Source: an uncultured Bacteroidales bacterium (lineage in GTDB: Bacteria; Bacteroidota; Bacteroidia; Bacteroidales; JAUNSR01). Taken from it: DNA of 55,619 nt. The stretch lies in contig CAMTON010000013.1 of assembly GCA_947074105.1 (NCBI GenBank), positions 1-55,619 of the forward strand, written 5' to 3'. The translations under genes were made by a program, and so were the position numbers. Shown here one piece after another: positions 9,728 through 18,665 of this stretch. Below the pieces are notes generated by a model. That model ran no database searches, was not told the DNA's origin, and saw only the letters and a program-made list of their open reading frames with translations. Positions within the stretch are counted from its first letter, which is position 1. Every line of letters begins with the position of its first letter.

Positions 9728-9852
9728 TGTTTTTATACAAATTCTTCTTATTCAGCTGTCTCAATCCTGACATAATATTCATAAATATGAATATCCGAAG
9801 TTTGAATATTCAATTTAAGCCTCATTCATTATATCTGTATATTATTTTTCAT

Positions 9853-9860
9853 TATGTTTG
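9853..9860 (+). promoter_or_regulatory. -7 promoter element (TATGTTTG) for the GT8-GT4 gene
   Basis: TATGTTTG matches the Bacteroidota -7 consensus TAnnTTTG and would place the transcript start about 33 nt before the ATG at 9900. No convincing TTTG at the -33 spacing is visible. Confidence 0.4.
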
Positions 9861-9899
9861 AACATTCTATGAAAATATGCTTATTCAGGGTCATAATAT

Positions 9900-11900
9900 A
9901 TGTCGGATTCAAATATTTCTGTTGCTTTTACAATCAATAATGACTACGCTCAACATTGCTGTGTAGCTATCTTGTCGATCATATCCTGTAATCCCGGATC
10001 TTCTTTTCGTTTTTATATCATAAGCGATGATCTGAGGGAAGAAACAAAAGAAATATTCGTAAATACTATAAATGCTGATGGTACCGGTAATAATGTTGTT
10101 TTCATAAATGTGAGCCCGGATCTGTGCAACGGAATGCATATGAATATAAACTATATTACATATCATACCTATATAAGATTCTTTCTTTCTTATCTTCTTC
10201 CGGAAGTTGATAAACTATTATATCTCGATGCCGACCTTATTGTCAACGGTGATCTGGAACCACTTTGGAACACAAGGCTGAAAGATAATTATTGTGCCGG
10301 GATCAAAGACAATTGGATAGAGAGCCAGGATTATAAATATAAGATAGGACTGAATGAAAATGATGTTTATATAAATGCCGGTGTATTGTTGTTAAACCTT
10401 AAGAAAATAAGGGAAGACAATATAATGGAAAAACTCATCGATACTTCAATAATGTATTCATCCAGGATTAAATTCCAGGATCAGGATATCATTAATATCT
10501 GTTTTAAAGACAAGATCGTTTTTTTGCCGGGTAAATACAATTGCTGTAATAATGATAAGATTGAGAATCCTGTTATCATTCATTTCAACGGGCGTATAAA
10601 ACCGTGGAGTCTGACTGAAAAATGCAGAAATCCTTATTGCGCCCTATATGTCGGATATCTCAAAAAAAGCTCATATAGCTATTATTACAAAAAAATAAAA
10701 AAGTTTCATACTCTACGTACAATAAAAAAGATAATGGGAATAAATGCCAAAAAGAAAAAAATCAAGGTAGGTCTGATCATCGACGAATATTTCGGTGCAT
10801 GTGGCACGGCGTTTGGTGGATACGGATTCTTGTCACGCGCTTACATTTCGCGATATATTCCTGACGAGAATATAGAAGTTGAGGTTATCCTGTCAAATTA
10901 TAAAAGGAAAAGATGGAGCTTCAATGCCATTGAGGAGAAAGTCGACGGCGTGAAAGTCATCATACCACCTGGAAAGAAATTTGTAAAACAATGGATAAAT
11001 AAGCAGGATTATGATATCTATCTTACTGTTGAACTCACTCACAATATCATCAGATTTGATAAGAGACGAAAACCTATCATTCACTGGATTCAGGACCCTC
11101 GCCCATGGGCAGAATGGAAGGAGATCGAAACGGTGAAACTATATCCCGAAGATTGCTACTGGAACTCCGAACTTTACGATCTTGTGAATCTTAGAAACAA
11201 ACAAGGACTCGTGACATTCGTATCACAGGGATATTTTCTTAATCCTTTGGCTAAAGAACTTTATCGCCTGCCAGAAGAGACTCCGATCAGATACCTGCCT
11301 AATCCTATTGATATAGATTACGGATTTGAACCGCGGACATTCAAAAAGAAAAACTCAATCATTTTTATCGGACGCATCGAATCGGTTAAAAGAGGATGGC
11401 TTTTCTGTGAGATAGCCAAACGTATGCCTGAATATGAATTCTATATGATAGGACAGTCGTTCAGAGAGAAATCGAAAAACGAAACGATAATGAATCAATA
11501 CAGTTCGGGAATCAATAATCTTCACTTCACCGGACATCTTGAAGGTGAGGAAAAAATGCGACATATCCGAGAGGCCAGAATACTGGTGAATACTTCGATT
11601 CATGAAGCTCTGCCAATCACTTTTCTTGAAGCTCTTGCCTTCGGGACACTTCTTGTGAGCAACAGAGATCCTGAGAATCTGACATCGAAATTCGGGAGAT
11701 ATGTAGGCCCGGTTCTTGGCGATGGTTTCGATAAAATCGATCTGTATGTCGATGCTATCAGGGATCTTTTGAAAGATGAAAAAGAATATACCGAGCTTTC
11801 CTGCAAAGCTGTCGATTATATAAGAGAGGTCCACCCGGTTGATAAATTCACTACGGAGCTGCGACAACTTATTACTGATATTGTAAGAAATCTGAAATAA
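9900..11900 (+). CDS. Two-domain glycosyltransferase, GT8 fused to GT4
   Basis: This 666-residue protein has two catalytic domains. Residues about 5-255 are a GT8 domain: the N-terminal ISVAFTINNDYAQHCCVAILSI, a DxD metal/nucleotide motif at D110-A-D112 (LLYLDADLIV), and H228-F-N-G in HFNGRIKPW. Residues about 295-660 are a GT4 (GT-B) domain with IIFIGRIESVKRG near 488 and the EX7E pair E569/E577 in HEALPITFLEALAFG. GT8 members often transfer galactose or glucose to lipopolysaccharide cores, while GT4 is broad. The fusion suggests two consecutive sugar additions to one acceptor, probably at the cytoplasmic face of the membrane since there is no signal peptide or membrane segment. The GT2 gene starts 1 bp after its stop, so the two are co-translated. 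Donor and acceptor sugars are unknown. Confidence 0.88.
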   Translation: MSDSNISVAFTINNDYAQHCCVAILSIISCNPGSSFRFYIISDDLREETKEIFVNTINADGTGNNVVFINVSPDLCNGMHMNINYITYHTYIRFFLSYLLPEVDKLLYLDADLIVNGDLEPLWNTRLKDNYCAGIKDNWIESQDYKYKIGLNENDVYINAGVLLLNLKKIREDNIMEKLIDTSIMYSSRIKFQDQDIINICFKDKIVFLPGKYNCCNNDKIENPVIIHFNGRIKPWSLTEKCRNPYCALYVGYLKKSSYSYYYKKIKKFHTLRTIKKIMGINAKKKKIKVGLIIDEYFGACGTAFGGYGFLSRAYISRYIPDENIEVEVILSNYKRKRWSFNAIEEKVDGVKVIIPPGKKFVKQWINKQDYDIYLTVELTHNIIRFDKRRKPIIHWIQDPRPWAEWKEIETVKLYPEDCYWNSELYDLVNLRNKQGLVTFVSQGYFLNPLAKELYRLPEETPIRYLPNPIDIDYGFEPRTFKKKNSIIFIGRIESVKRGWLFCEIAKRMPEYEFYMIGQSFREKSKNETIMNQYSSGINNLHFTGHLEGEEKMRHIREARILVNTSIHEALPITFLEALAFGTLLVSNRDPENLTSKFGRYVGPVLGDGFDKIDLYVDAIRDLLKDEKEYTELSCKAVDYIREVHPVDKFTTELRQLITDIVRNLK

Positions 11901-11901
11901 G

Positions 11902-12873
11902 ATGTCTGCCGGACCATTAATATCAGTGATAATACCGGTATATAATCTTGCCGATTCCATTGAATCAACAATAAAATCGGTGATAAATCAGTCGTATCGT
12001 AACCTGCAGATCATCATAGTGAATGATGGCAGCAGTGACGGTTCATCGGAGATTTGCCGGGCATTTATGAAAACTGATCACAGGATCACCGTAATTGATA
12101 AGGTTAACGAAGGTCTCTCCTTTGCCCGTAAGACTGGAATCTCATTGGCGACAGGGGAATATATTCACCATCTGGACGGCGGCGATACGATAAGCCCCGA
12201 TACATATTCATTACTTTGGTCTCAATTAATGAATAATGATTATCCCGATATCCTTCTTTTTGATTTCGTTTATTTTAACGGAAAAGATTCAGAAATTCCC
12301 GATCCATATCCACCCGGATTGAAAAGCCCGGTCGATTATCTTCTGCATATATGGACTACGCAGCAATACAACTGTGTATGGCAATATATCCACAAAAGAA
12401 AACTTACCGATGGGTTCATATTCGATAAGGATATAAATATAGGTGAAGACGCATTGTATACATCTCAGTTATTATTAAAAGCTACTACGATATTTCATCT
12501 TGGCAAACCACTTCTCAGATATATCGTTAATGAAGATTCAATGTCAAGATCCGTATATAAGGAGAAACAGGCAAAAAGCATACTCTTATATCCCGATATA
12601 ATAAAATCGATTGTTAGAAAGGAAAAGGGAAGTGATATCTGGGAAAAAGAACTTCTCACACTGAAACTTCTGTCATATGTCAATCTTATAAGGAACGGAT
12701 ATCTAGATATTTTCCCCGAGGCTGTAGCTGTTATAACGGAAGGAGTAAAAAGATATCCGGAACTAAAGAAGATAGGTCTCATAAAAACAATTATAAAACC
12801 TATATCTCTTTATAATATAAGTCCGATACTATCAGATATTCTCATTGCATATTACAGATATAAGAAAAAATAA
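11902..12873 (+). CDS. GT2 family glycosyltransferase with atypical DxD site
   Basis: The 323-residue protein has the GT-A start ISVIIPVYNLADSIESTIKSVINQSYRNLQIIIVNDGSSDGS, typical of family 2 transferases that build cell-surface polysaccharides. The usual LDSDD/LDGDD metal-binding site reads D92-G-G-D95 in HHLDGGDTI, so the middle Asp is replaced by Gly; D92 and D95 remain and could still bind metal. The C-terminal half is helical and lacks clear membrane segments. It starts 1 bp after the GT8-GT4 gene and ends inside a shared terminator. The substrate is unknown. A functional enzyme is more likely than a pseudogene because the frame is intact and full length. Confidence 0.88.
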   Translation: MSAGPLISVIIPVYNLADSIESTIKSVINQSYRNLQIIIVNDGSSDGSSEICRAFMKTDHRITVIDKVNEGLSFARKTGISLATGEYIHHLDGGDTISPDTYSLLWSQLMNNDYPDILLFDFVYFNGKDSEIPDPYPPGLKSPVDYLLHIWTTQQYNCVWQYIHKRKLTDGFIFDKDINIGEDALYTSQLLLKATTIFHLGKPLLRYIVNEDSMSRSVYKEKQAKSILLYPDIIKSIVRKEKGSDIWEKELLTLKLLSYVNLIRNGYLDIFPEAVAVITEGVKRYPELKKIGLIKTIIKPISLYNISPILSDILIAYYRYKKK

Positions 12874-12899
12874 GATAACCATATGGTTATCTTATTTTT
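12866..12899. terminator. Palindromic bidirectional terminator shared by convergent glycosyltransferase genes
   Basis: The 34-bp stretch is a perfect palindrome: A5-TAAGATAACCAT and its complement ending in T5. It contains the TAA of the plus-strand GT2 gene (12871-12873) and the TAA of the minus-strand GT4 gene (12894-12892), so it can end both transcripts. Confidence 0.8.
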
Positions 12900-14052
12900 C
12901 TCTTACTCCCTCTAGTAATCTGTCCCATAAAATACCCACACTTTTTAAAGAATATCTTCTGCTATGCACCATGGTGCTGTCAAAAAGCTTTTCACGATAT
13001 ACGGGGGTATTTATGATCTTTGATAATCTTTGTGAATAATCCGATATATCAAAAGAAGAGATCAGCAACTCCGGAGATATCGGCTTTATTATCTCTCTGA
13101 TACCGATACTTACGTCAAATGCCATTGGTATAGCACCAAATTGTATTCCTTCAAGAAAACACAGAGGCTGTCCTTCGTACGATGATGTCAATGTTATCAC
13201 TGATGCTTCCCTGTAAAATGTCTCAATATTATTACGTTGCCCCAGAAACAAGACGTTTTCTATGTTTTCGGAAGCGACCTTTTCTTCCAACTCATGTCGG
13301 CAAGGACCGTCTCCAACTATTTTTAGCTGCCATCCATCCTTATTCTCTATATTCTTCCATATATCGAGCAGTCTGTCAACTCTTTTGGATTCAAACTCCA
13401 GACGACCCACGAACAATACCACTTTCGATTTCTCCCTAAAACTGATATTATCACTTAATTGGTATCTGCTCGGATTGGGGATCGATATTATATTAGAATG
13501 ATCGTGAAGTTTATACGAATCCCTGAAAGAGTTTATATAACCTTCAGAAAGTACCACAACATAATTGCTCACCATTGATAGTCTTCTGTAACGATCTCTT
13601 ATCTTTCCCGGATTATACTGTAATGTATTTAACCGAAGCATCGTCTTGATTTTCTTGTAAAATCTTTTGACAGGATCTTTTTCTGTCATCCATTTATATT
13701 TTATCATCTGGAATTCAAAACCAGGAGAAAAATGAAGAAACGAAATAATCCTGATATCCTTTTGATGCTTTATATTTTCAAGAAGAGGCTGGTATGGCAG
13801 GAAAGGGCCCTGATTTATTATCACCTCTATATTATGTCTTTCTATTATATCATTAATCAATGCTATCGATCTGCTTTTTTCCTTTGAATCAAAGTAGAAA
13901 CAGTTGGACGGCTTCTTCATGACGGAATCATCATATATTCTTGACAGGTAATATAAATTATGGTTTTTATTTAAATATTCCGAAACGGTTTCAGTAACAA
14001 CCTCTATTCCTCCTATTTTCGGATAACTATGTAATAAGAATAGAATATTCAT
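12892..14052 (-). CDS. GT4 family glycosyltransferase
   Basis: The 386-residue cytoplasmic protein starts MNILFLLHSYPKIGGIEVVTE, the GT-B start with a Gly-rich donor loop. Its C-terminal domain has VVLFVGRLEFESKRVDRLLDIW, KIVGDGPC and the EX7E motif in YEGQPLCFLEG. GT4 enzymes are retaining transferases used in capsule, O-antigen and exopolysaccharide synthesis. It resembles the minus-strand GT4 at 14471-15655 in length and layout, so the two may be paralogues adding similar sugars. It has its own candidate -7 element at 14184-14191. Donor and acceptor are unknown. Confidence 0.9.
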   Translation of the reverse strand: MNILFLLHSYPKIGGIEVVTETVSEYLNKNHNLYYLSRIYDDSVMKKPSNCFYFDSKEKSRSIALINDIIERHNIEVIINQGPFLPYQPLLENIKHQKDIRIISFLHFSPGFEFQMIKYKWMTEKDPVKRFYKKIKTMLRLNTLQYNPGKIRDRYRRLSMVSNYVVVLSEGYINSFRDSYKLHDHSNIISIPNPSRYQLSDNISFREKSKVVLFVGRLEFESKRVDRLLDIWKNIENKDGWQLKIVGDGPCRHELEEKVASENIENVLFLGQRNNIETFYREASVITLTSSYEGQPLCFLEGIQFGAIPMAFDVSIGIREIIKPISPELLISSFDISDYSQRLSKIINTPVYREKLFDSTMVHSRRYSLKSVGILWDRLLEGVREK

Positions 14053-14183
14053 ATATTAAAAGAGTATTTAGTAAAGAGTGTTTGATGCAAAAAGCATATT
14101 AGATATCTTATGATTGCAGACAATCATAACCGTTGTTTTTCAGACTGACAAATTATTAGTAAAAATGTAATGTAAGCGCCTCG

Positions 14184-14191
14184 CAAAGTTA
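14184..14191 (-). promoter_or_regulatory. -7 promoter element (TAACTTTG) for the minus-strand GT4 gene
   Basis: On the minus strand the sequence reads TAACTTTGC, matching TAnnTTTG; the leader to the ATG at 14052 would be about 125 nt. A -33 TTTG at normal spacing is not evident. Confidence 0.4.
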
Positions 14192-14388
14192 CGTAAATAT
14201 TTCCGCTATAAATATCTTATTAGCAAGAATCAAATAGCACATGAAGAAAGTGTGAGTCTGACAGAGATATTACCGGATTTCAAAGTGTTTTTCAATAAGT
14301 CATAAGTTTTTATCCCTATTGTGAACTGTATATAAGGATTAATTACAATATTACATAGAAGAGGTCATATTGTAATTAGCTAAAAAAC

Positions 14389-14425
14389 AAAACGGATATT
14401 ATCATTTAGGGATAATATCCGTTTT
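14389..14425 (-). terminator. Intrinsic terminator downstream of the second minus-strand GT4 gene
   Basis: AAAACGGATATTATC and GATAATATCCGTTTT form a 15-bp stem with a 7-nt loop. On the minus strand it lies 46 bp after the stop at 14471 and is followed by a T-rich run. Confidence 0.82.
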
Positions 14426-14470
14426 TGTCATTATTTATATTCTTTCTTTAAATATTCGTTGTCAGTTCTT

Positions 14471-15655
14471 CTATTGCAGGAATAACTTCGCTATCATTGT
14501 TTCCCATTCAGCTCCTGAATTTTCAAGAGAGAAGCGTTTTGCGGCTTTCGGACCATTCTCCATAAGTCTTAATCTCAGAGAATCATCATTCATAAGTTCT
14601 GAAAGTCTGCATGCATAATCATCCTCGTCAAAACCGGAAGCAAGTATTCCATTTTCAAGATGAGGTGAAAGAATCTGATTCACTCCGTCGGTACAGTCAA
14701 AAGCTATAGCAGCGATTCGGTTTGCCTGAGCTTCTATAAGTACCATTGGCCAACCTTCGAATGTGGATGTCAGGCATAATATAGAAGCCTTTCTATAATA
14801 TTCTGAAAGATCGGATTTATAACCTTCGAAAGTTATATTTTCTAAAGCCATTTCTTCAGCCATTTCTTTTAGGTTGACATATTCAGGTCCTTCACCGATT
14901 ATTTTAAGATTCCATTCCGGATTGTCGGGAGAAACTTTATTCCATATTCTCAGAAGCCGGTCAATACGCTTGCCGGCATAACTTAGCCGTCCTGAATATA
15001 TTACAAGTTTTTCTTTTTCTTCTGACTCAAAACCTGTTTCTGCTGTTATGGCAGGATTAGTAAGGACATAGAGTTTTTTATCGTTATATTTCAGACCTGT
15101 TTTCCATGCAAAATGGCGCTTATATCCTTCGGAGAGAAGAGCGAAGCCATCGCATATATCGAAATATCTGAGATATCTGGCTTTTACCTTTTTCTCATCA
15201 AATGAAAAAATTTTATTAAGAGGTTTTTTTACAACAATCCATTTAAGGTAACCACCAAGAGAGAGTCTGCTTTTACGTTTATTGTTATAATGACTGTTGG
15301 TAACTTCCCAAAAAGGTACATTGTGAAGAACAAACACGATCTTACAACCTGTTCTGTTTTTTATTTCTTTAAGCCACTTTGGATATATTCCGGGAACAAT
15401 AAGCAAAGAAATGTTTTCTTTGTTTATTTTATCGCATATAAAATCACAATTAGATTTTTCATTAATTCTTTTGAAAGGAAGTCTGAAAAAAATAATGCCG
15501 GAATCATCTTCTTTAATCTTTTCCTTACGGAGATCTCCGGTAAAGACATATGTCTGATGTCCCTGTGCATTTAACCATGGCGATATGTCGGAAGTAACCT
15601 TTTCACCACCTCCGAATGGATAGATGTCATGAATGAAAGCGATACGGATATTCAT
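14471..15655 (-). CDS. GT4 family glycosyltransferase
   Basis: The 394-residue protein starts MNIRIAFIHDIYPFGGGEKVTSDISPWLNAQGHQTYVFTG, a typical GT-B donor-side start. The C-terminal half has LVIYSGRLSYAGKRIDRLLRIW, KIIGEGPEY and the EX7E motif in FEGWPMVLIEAQANRIAAIAFD. No signal peptide or membrane segment is visible, so it acts at the cytoplasmic face. It lies 148 bp downstream of the GT2 gene on the same strand, without an obvious promoter in the gap, so co-transcription is likely. Its role is in assembling a surface glycan; the sugar specificity is unknown. Confidence 0.9.
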   Translation of the reverse strand: MNIRIAFIHDIYPFGGGEKVTSDISPWLNAQGHQTYVFTGDLRKEKIKEDDSGIIFFRLPFKRINEKSNCDFICDKINKENISLLIVPGIYPKWLKEIKNRTGCKIVFVLHNVPFWEVTNSHYNNKRKSRLSLGGYLKWIVVKKPLNKIFSFDEKKVKARYLRYFDICDGFALLSEGYKRHFAWKTGLKYNDKKLYVLTNPAITAETGFESEEKEKLVIYSGRLSYAGKRIDRLLRIWNKVSPDNPEWNLKIIGEGPEYVNLKEMAEEMALENITFEGYKSDLSEYYRKASILCLTSTFEGWPMVLIEAQANRIAAIAFDCTDGVNQILSPHLENGILASGFDEDDYACRLSELMNDDSLRLRLMENGPKAAKRFSLENSGAEWETMIAKLFLQ

Positions 15656-15803
15656 ATTCTTACAGGATTGTAGAGTTTGTATTTTTTGTATTTAAAATGA
15701 TAACACAGATTAAAACAGAAATGTTAGGAAAAGTCACTAAAATTTTAAAAACAGGTCAGTCTAGTAAAACAGATGATAAATAAAGGAAGTTCGTTGCATT
15801 TTT

Positions 15804-16817
15804 TTAATTTATTATTTTCTTTTTATATCTGTAATATTTAGCGAATATCTTACCTAAATTTTCAGATATATAATAAAGAATAAAGAGCTTTCTAAACGCT
15901 TTTATACCCTTCCTGTATTTAAGATCAGGAAATTCCTCAAAAATAGACATGGCTCTTTTACTGAAAAGAGAAGCTGTGCTTAGGTCTCCGAATTTAAATA
16001 TTGTGGCATAAGCTCTCAATTCAAGTGCGGCTATAGCAGGCCTCAGAGCTTCATATTCTTTAAGCCTTGATATATGACGTCTGGCAATTTCGGTTATTAT
16101 TAGAAGACTGTATCTGTTGTCAGCAGTAAATGCTGAATGAGTAAGTGAGCCTTGTTTTATAATATAATTAAGTTGTATCTGAGGTAGATATTCAATAGAC
16201 CTGGAATTAAGAATCAGCCATGCAGAAAGAAGTATGTCTTCGCCATAGTTTAGTCTGCGGAAAAATACGAAATTATCCTTATCATAAATTGAACGTTTAT
16301 GGATGAACTGCCAGACAGAAAATCTTTCATTCTCTACCCATATCTCTTTTATAAGATCAGTTGCATTATACGAAAGTCTATTAAGGGAGACAGAACGTTC
16401 TGCCAAACCTTCTTCCTCATTGAGAAACATAAAATCAAAGAATATCATGTCAGGATCATTCTCTTTAGATTTTTCATAAAGAGTCATATATGCATCTTTT
16501 TCGACAATATCATCAGAGTCAAGAAAATGTATATATTTTCCTTTCGCCTTTTCTATTCCAGTACATCTTGCAAGATTAACGCCTTCATTTTTCTTATTTA
16601 TAATTCTTATTCTTTTGTCATTCTGACTATAACCGTTAATTACATCATATGTATTATCAGTACTTCCGTCATTCACAATTATGATTTCCAGGTCTTTGAA
16701 ACTTTGGTTCAGAATAGAATTAATAGTTTTCGAAATATGATCAGCAGAATTATATGCAGGAATGATAACTGAAAAAAAAGGGAAAATTTCTTCCACAAAT
16801 GGAGCTTTTTGTTTCAT
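15804..16817 (-). CDS. GT2 family glycosyltransferase
   Basis: The 337-residue protein has the canonical GT2 start FFSVIIPAYNSADHISKTINSILNQSFKDLEIIIVNDGSTDNT and the intact metal site D100-S-D102-D103 in HFLDSDDIVEKD. It is homologous along its length to the plus-strand GT2 at 11902-12873, whose corresponding site is altered. It is the first gene of the minus-strand glycosyltransferase group, with a candidate promoter at 16941-16948. Function is inferred from family only: transfer of a sugar to a growing surface polysaccharide. Confidence 0.9.
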   Translation of the reverse strand: MKQKAPFVEEIFPFFSVIIPAYNSADHISKTINSILNQSFKDLEIIIVNDGSTDNTYDVINGYSQNDKRIRIINKKNEGVNLARCTGIEKAKGKYIHFLDSDDIVEKDAYMTLYEKSKENDPDMIFFDFMFLNEEEGLAERSVSLNRLSYNATDLIKEIWVENERFSVWQFIHKRSIYDKDNFVFFRRLNYGEDILLSAWLILNSRSIEYLPQIQLNYIIKQGSLTHSAFTADNRYSLLIITEIARRHISRLKEYEALRPAIAALELRAYATIFKFGDLSTASLFSKRAMSIFEEFPDLKYRKGIKAFRKLFILYYISENLGKIFAKYYRYKKKIIN

Positions 16818-16940
16818 TAATTATATTATTTAATACCGGGATTTTTTGGCTGAAACAGATGTTGTGCCTAAAGTTTTTAAGGAATAATTGTTTAAAACAG
16901 CTTTAATTTGGTAGATTTTTTAACGAATTCATTGAAGGGT

Positions 16941-16948
16941 CAAAAGTA
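16941..16948 (-). promoter_or_regulatory. -7 promoter element (TACTTTTG) for the minus-strand GT2 gene
   Basis: On the minus strand TACTTTTG matches TAnnTTTG and gives a leader of about 115 nt to the ATG at 16817. A TTGA lies 23 bp upstream, longer than the usual 18-20 bp spacing. Confidence 0.35.
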
Positions 16949-17075
16949 ATTAAAAATGCGTGTACAGACCTCAATATTAAAGTCCTTATAACTTAGTTTA
17001 TTGTTTATATAACTAAAAATGATAAGACATCACCATATCCATGACATTATTCAGCAATCTTAATAAATTATACTA

Positions 17076-18215
17076 CTAAGAATCTGATTCTTTAACGCAT
17101 ACAGAATAAATATATGTCTGATTATCACCGTGGTCAATTCTGTTGGAAATCAAATTCGCTTCATTTTCTATTCTCCATACTGTTGCATTTCTTTCCTGCA
17201 TATTCATTATCTCTCCGACAATGTGAATTTCCGAATCTGTTATACAAATATCTTTGGCTGTAGCAGTAACATCTGTTTCAGATGGAGTTAATATGGTTTC
17301 TGTTACATTATTATCTTCTGTTATTTTCCAAAGAATAGCATCCTGACGTTTATAAAACCAGTCATAACTTTTGGTACCTGCAACATACAGACTGTTTTCA
17401 AATGCTATCATTCTTCCCGGAGTGACACTGAAAGACGGGCCGGAGAGAATTTTTACGGCATTTATCTTTTCATCTTTTATGGACCATAATTTGGGAACAT
17501 TTCCGTTAGAATCAGATTGAGAACCACATATCATTATTTTACCGTTTATAGCAACAATTGAACTGAAGCCTACAGATGAATATTTTTCCCGGGAAACGAT
17601 TTTTTTTATTTTGTTGTCTGATGTAACTTCCCATACGACTCCTCGGCTTCGCAAACCTTCCTGACTTCCGGCAATGTAAAGTCTTCCTTCGGAAATAACC
17701 CAGTCTGATGAGAAAAGATTATGATGTCTGCTCTCGTCTATGATTGTTCCGGTCACAATTTCATCATTATCAACTTTCCATAATTTAATATTACTGATTT
17801 CTTTTTGAGCATTATAACTAAGAACATATAATGCATTATTGAATTCCCCGCACTTTACGAAAATATCGCCTTCTTCTATAGGAATTTCAATTTCCCGGAT
17901 AACACCGTATTTATCTGTTTTCCATAACACAGGTTTGCTTTCAGGAGCAACACCTTTTTCTCCTATGACATATATCTCATTATCTTTGAATGCTATTCCT
18001 CCGGCAATATTATATTCCAGACTGTTTTCTGTAAGATAAACTTTCTTATCATTTATCCAGTAAACAGCTTCGCAAATATCATTTATCTTTTCTGATCCTG
18101 CAGCATATATACCACTTGTCCTTACTGCCACTTTATCATCAGATGGCAGGTTGTTATCACAACAACATAGCAGCAGTGATAATAAAATCAATGCCGGAAA
18201 ATACTTTAAATTCAT
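17076..18215 (-). CDS. Lipoprotein with beta-propeller-like repeats, function unknown
   Basis: The ATG at 18215 is preferred over one five codons upstream because it leads straight into a lipoprotein signal (MNLKYFPALILLSLLLCCCDNN) with three Cys in a row at the cleavage site. The 379-residue protein consists of about seven units of 45-55 residues. Each carries a pattern like xxIYVxGxx ... xxxLWKxxxDxxV (ALYVLSYN ... IKLWKVDNDEI; RLYIAGSQ ... GVVWEVTSDNK; SLYVAGTK ... ILWKITEDNN; EIHIVGEI ... TVWRIENE), which suggests a beta-propeller. It would be anchored in the outer membrane. No catalytic residues are recognisable. It does not obviously belong to the glycosyltransferase group beside it. 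Confidence 0.75.
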   Translation of the reverse strand: MNLKYFPALILLSLLLCCCDNNLPSDDKVAVRTSGIYAAGSEKINDICEAVYWINDKKVYLTENSLEYNIAGGIAFKDNEIYVIGEKGVAPESKPVLWKTDKYGVIREIEIPIEEGDIFVKCGEFNNALYVLSYNAQKEISNIKLWKVDNDEIVTGTIIDESRHHNLFSSDWVISEGRLYIAGSQEGLRSRGVVWEVTSDNKIKKIVSREKYSSVGFSSIVAINGKIMICGSQSDSNGNVPKLWSIKDEKINAVKILSGPSFSVTPGRMIAFENSLYVAGTKSYDWFYKRQDAILWKITEDNNVTETILTPSETDVTATAKDICITDSEIHIVGEIMNMQERNATVWRIENEANLISNRIDHGDNQTYIYSVCVKESDS

Positions 18216-18358
18216 AGTATAATATGTCAATAAATTTGATGAATTTATTATCCGGATTTTATCCGAATCTATTTCTTTCCTATTAAGTATAGACTCAATT
18301 TATGTAAATTGAGAGTCTTTAAATAAGTATAATGTAATAAATATAAAATATACTTCCA

Positions 18359-18366
18359 CAAAGTTA
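18359..18366 (-). promoter_or_regulatory. -7 promoter element (TAACTTTG) for the propeller lipoprotein gene
   Basis: TAACTTTG on the minus strand matches the -7 consensus; the leader to the ATG at 18215 would be about 137 nt. A TTG lies 23 bp upstream, outside the usual spacing. Confidence 0.35.
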
Positions 18367-18657
18367 ATATTTTAGATATAAATTAAATACAATTTTTATG
18401 ATATAAATTATAATTAACGTATTAATTTTGTATATGTAATAAATAATTAATCTGATGTGTTTTATGGCCGTTTTAAACTAAAATAAGTTGTTTAAAATTA
18501 AATAAATATTAATTTATGTTACATGGGAGATTATGTTTAAGCTTTAATTGTTATAATGGTGATTCAAACAAAGTGTGAATGAATAATCTGCAGCGCGCTT
18601 TAGAGATAAAGGGAATGAAATAAAACTCTTAAAAAGAATCTGATAAAAGGATTTCTT

Positions 18658-18665
18658 TAAATTTG
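18658..18665 (+). promoter_or_regulatory. -7 promoter element (TAAATTTG) that fixes the start of the GH3-auxin-family gene
   Basis: TAAATTTG matches TAnnTTTG and predicts transcription from about 18672. This excludes the in-frame TTG at 18663 as a start and supports ATG 18690. Confidence 0.45.

Larger units (their letters stand above)
14053..14470. other. Intergenic region without a gene: promoter and terminator signals
   Basis: I see no coding region here. It holds the candidate -7 element of the GT4 gene (14184-14191), an 11-bp inverted repeat (14341-14351 with 14367-14377, AATTACAATAT and its complement, 15-nt loop) of unknown role, and the terminator at 14389-14425. Confidence 0.6.

Noticed and set aside
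11355..11960. Minus-strand ORF of 201 codons opposite the GT8-GT4 and GT2 genes
   Set aside because: It lies across conserved GT4 motifs and the GT2 start on the other strand.
16299..16772. Plus-strand ORF of 157 codons opposite the minus-strand GT2
   Set aside because: The GT2 motifs on the minus strand explain the open frame; the plus frame has no recognisable features.
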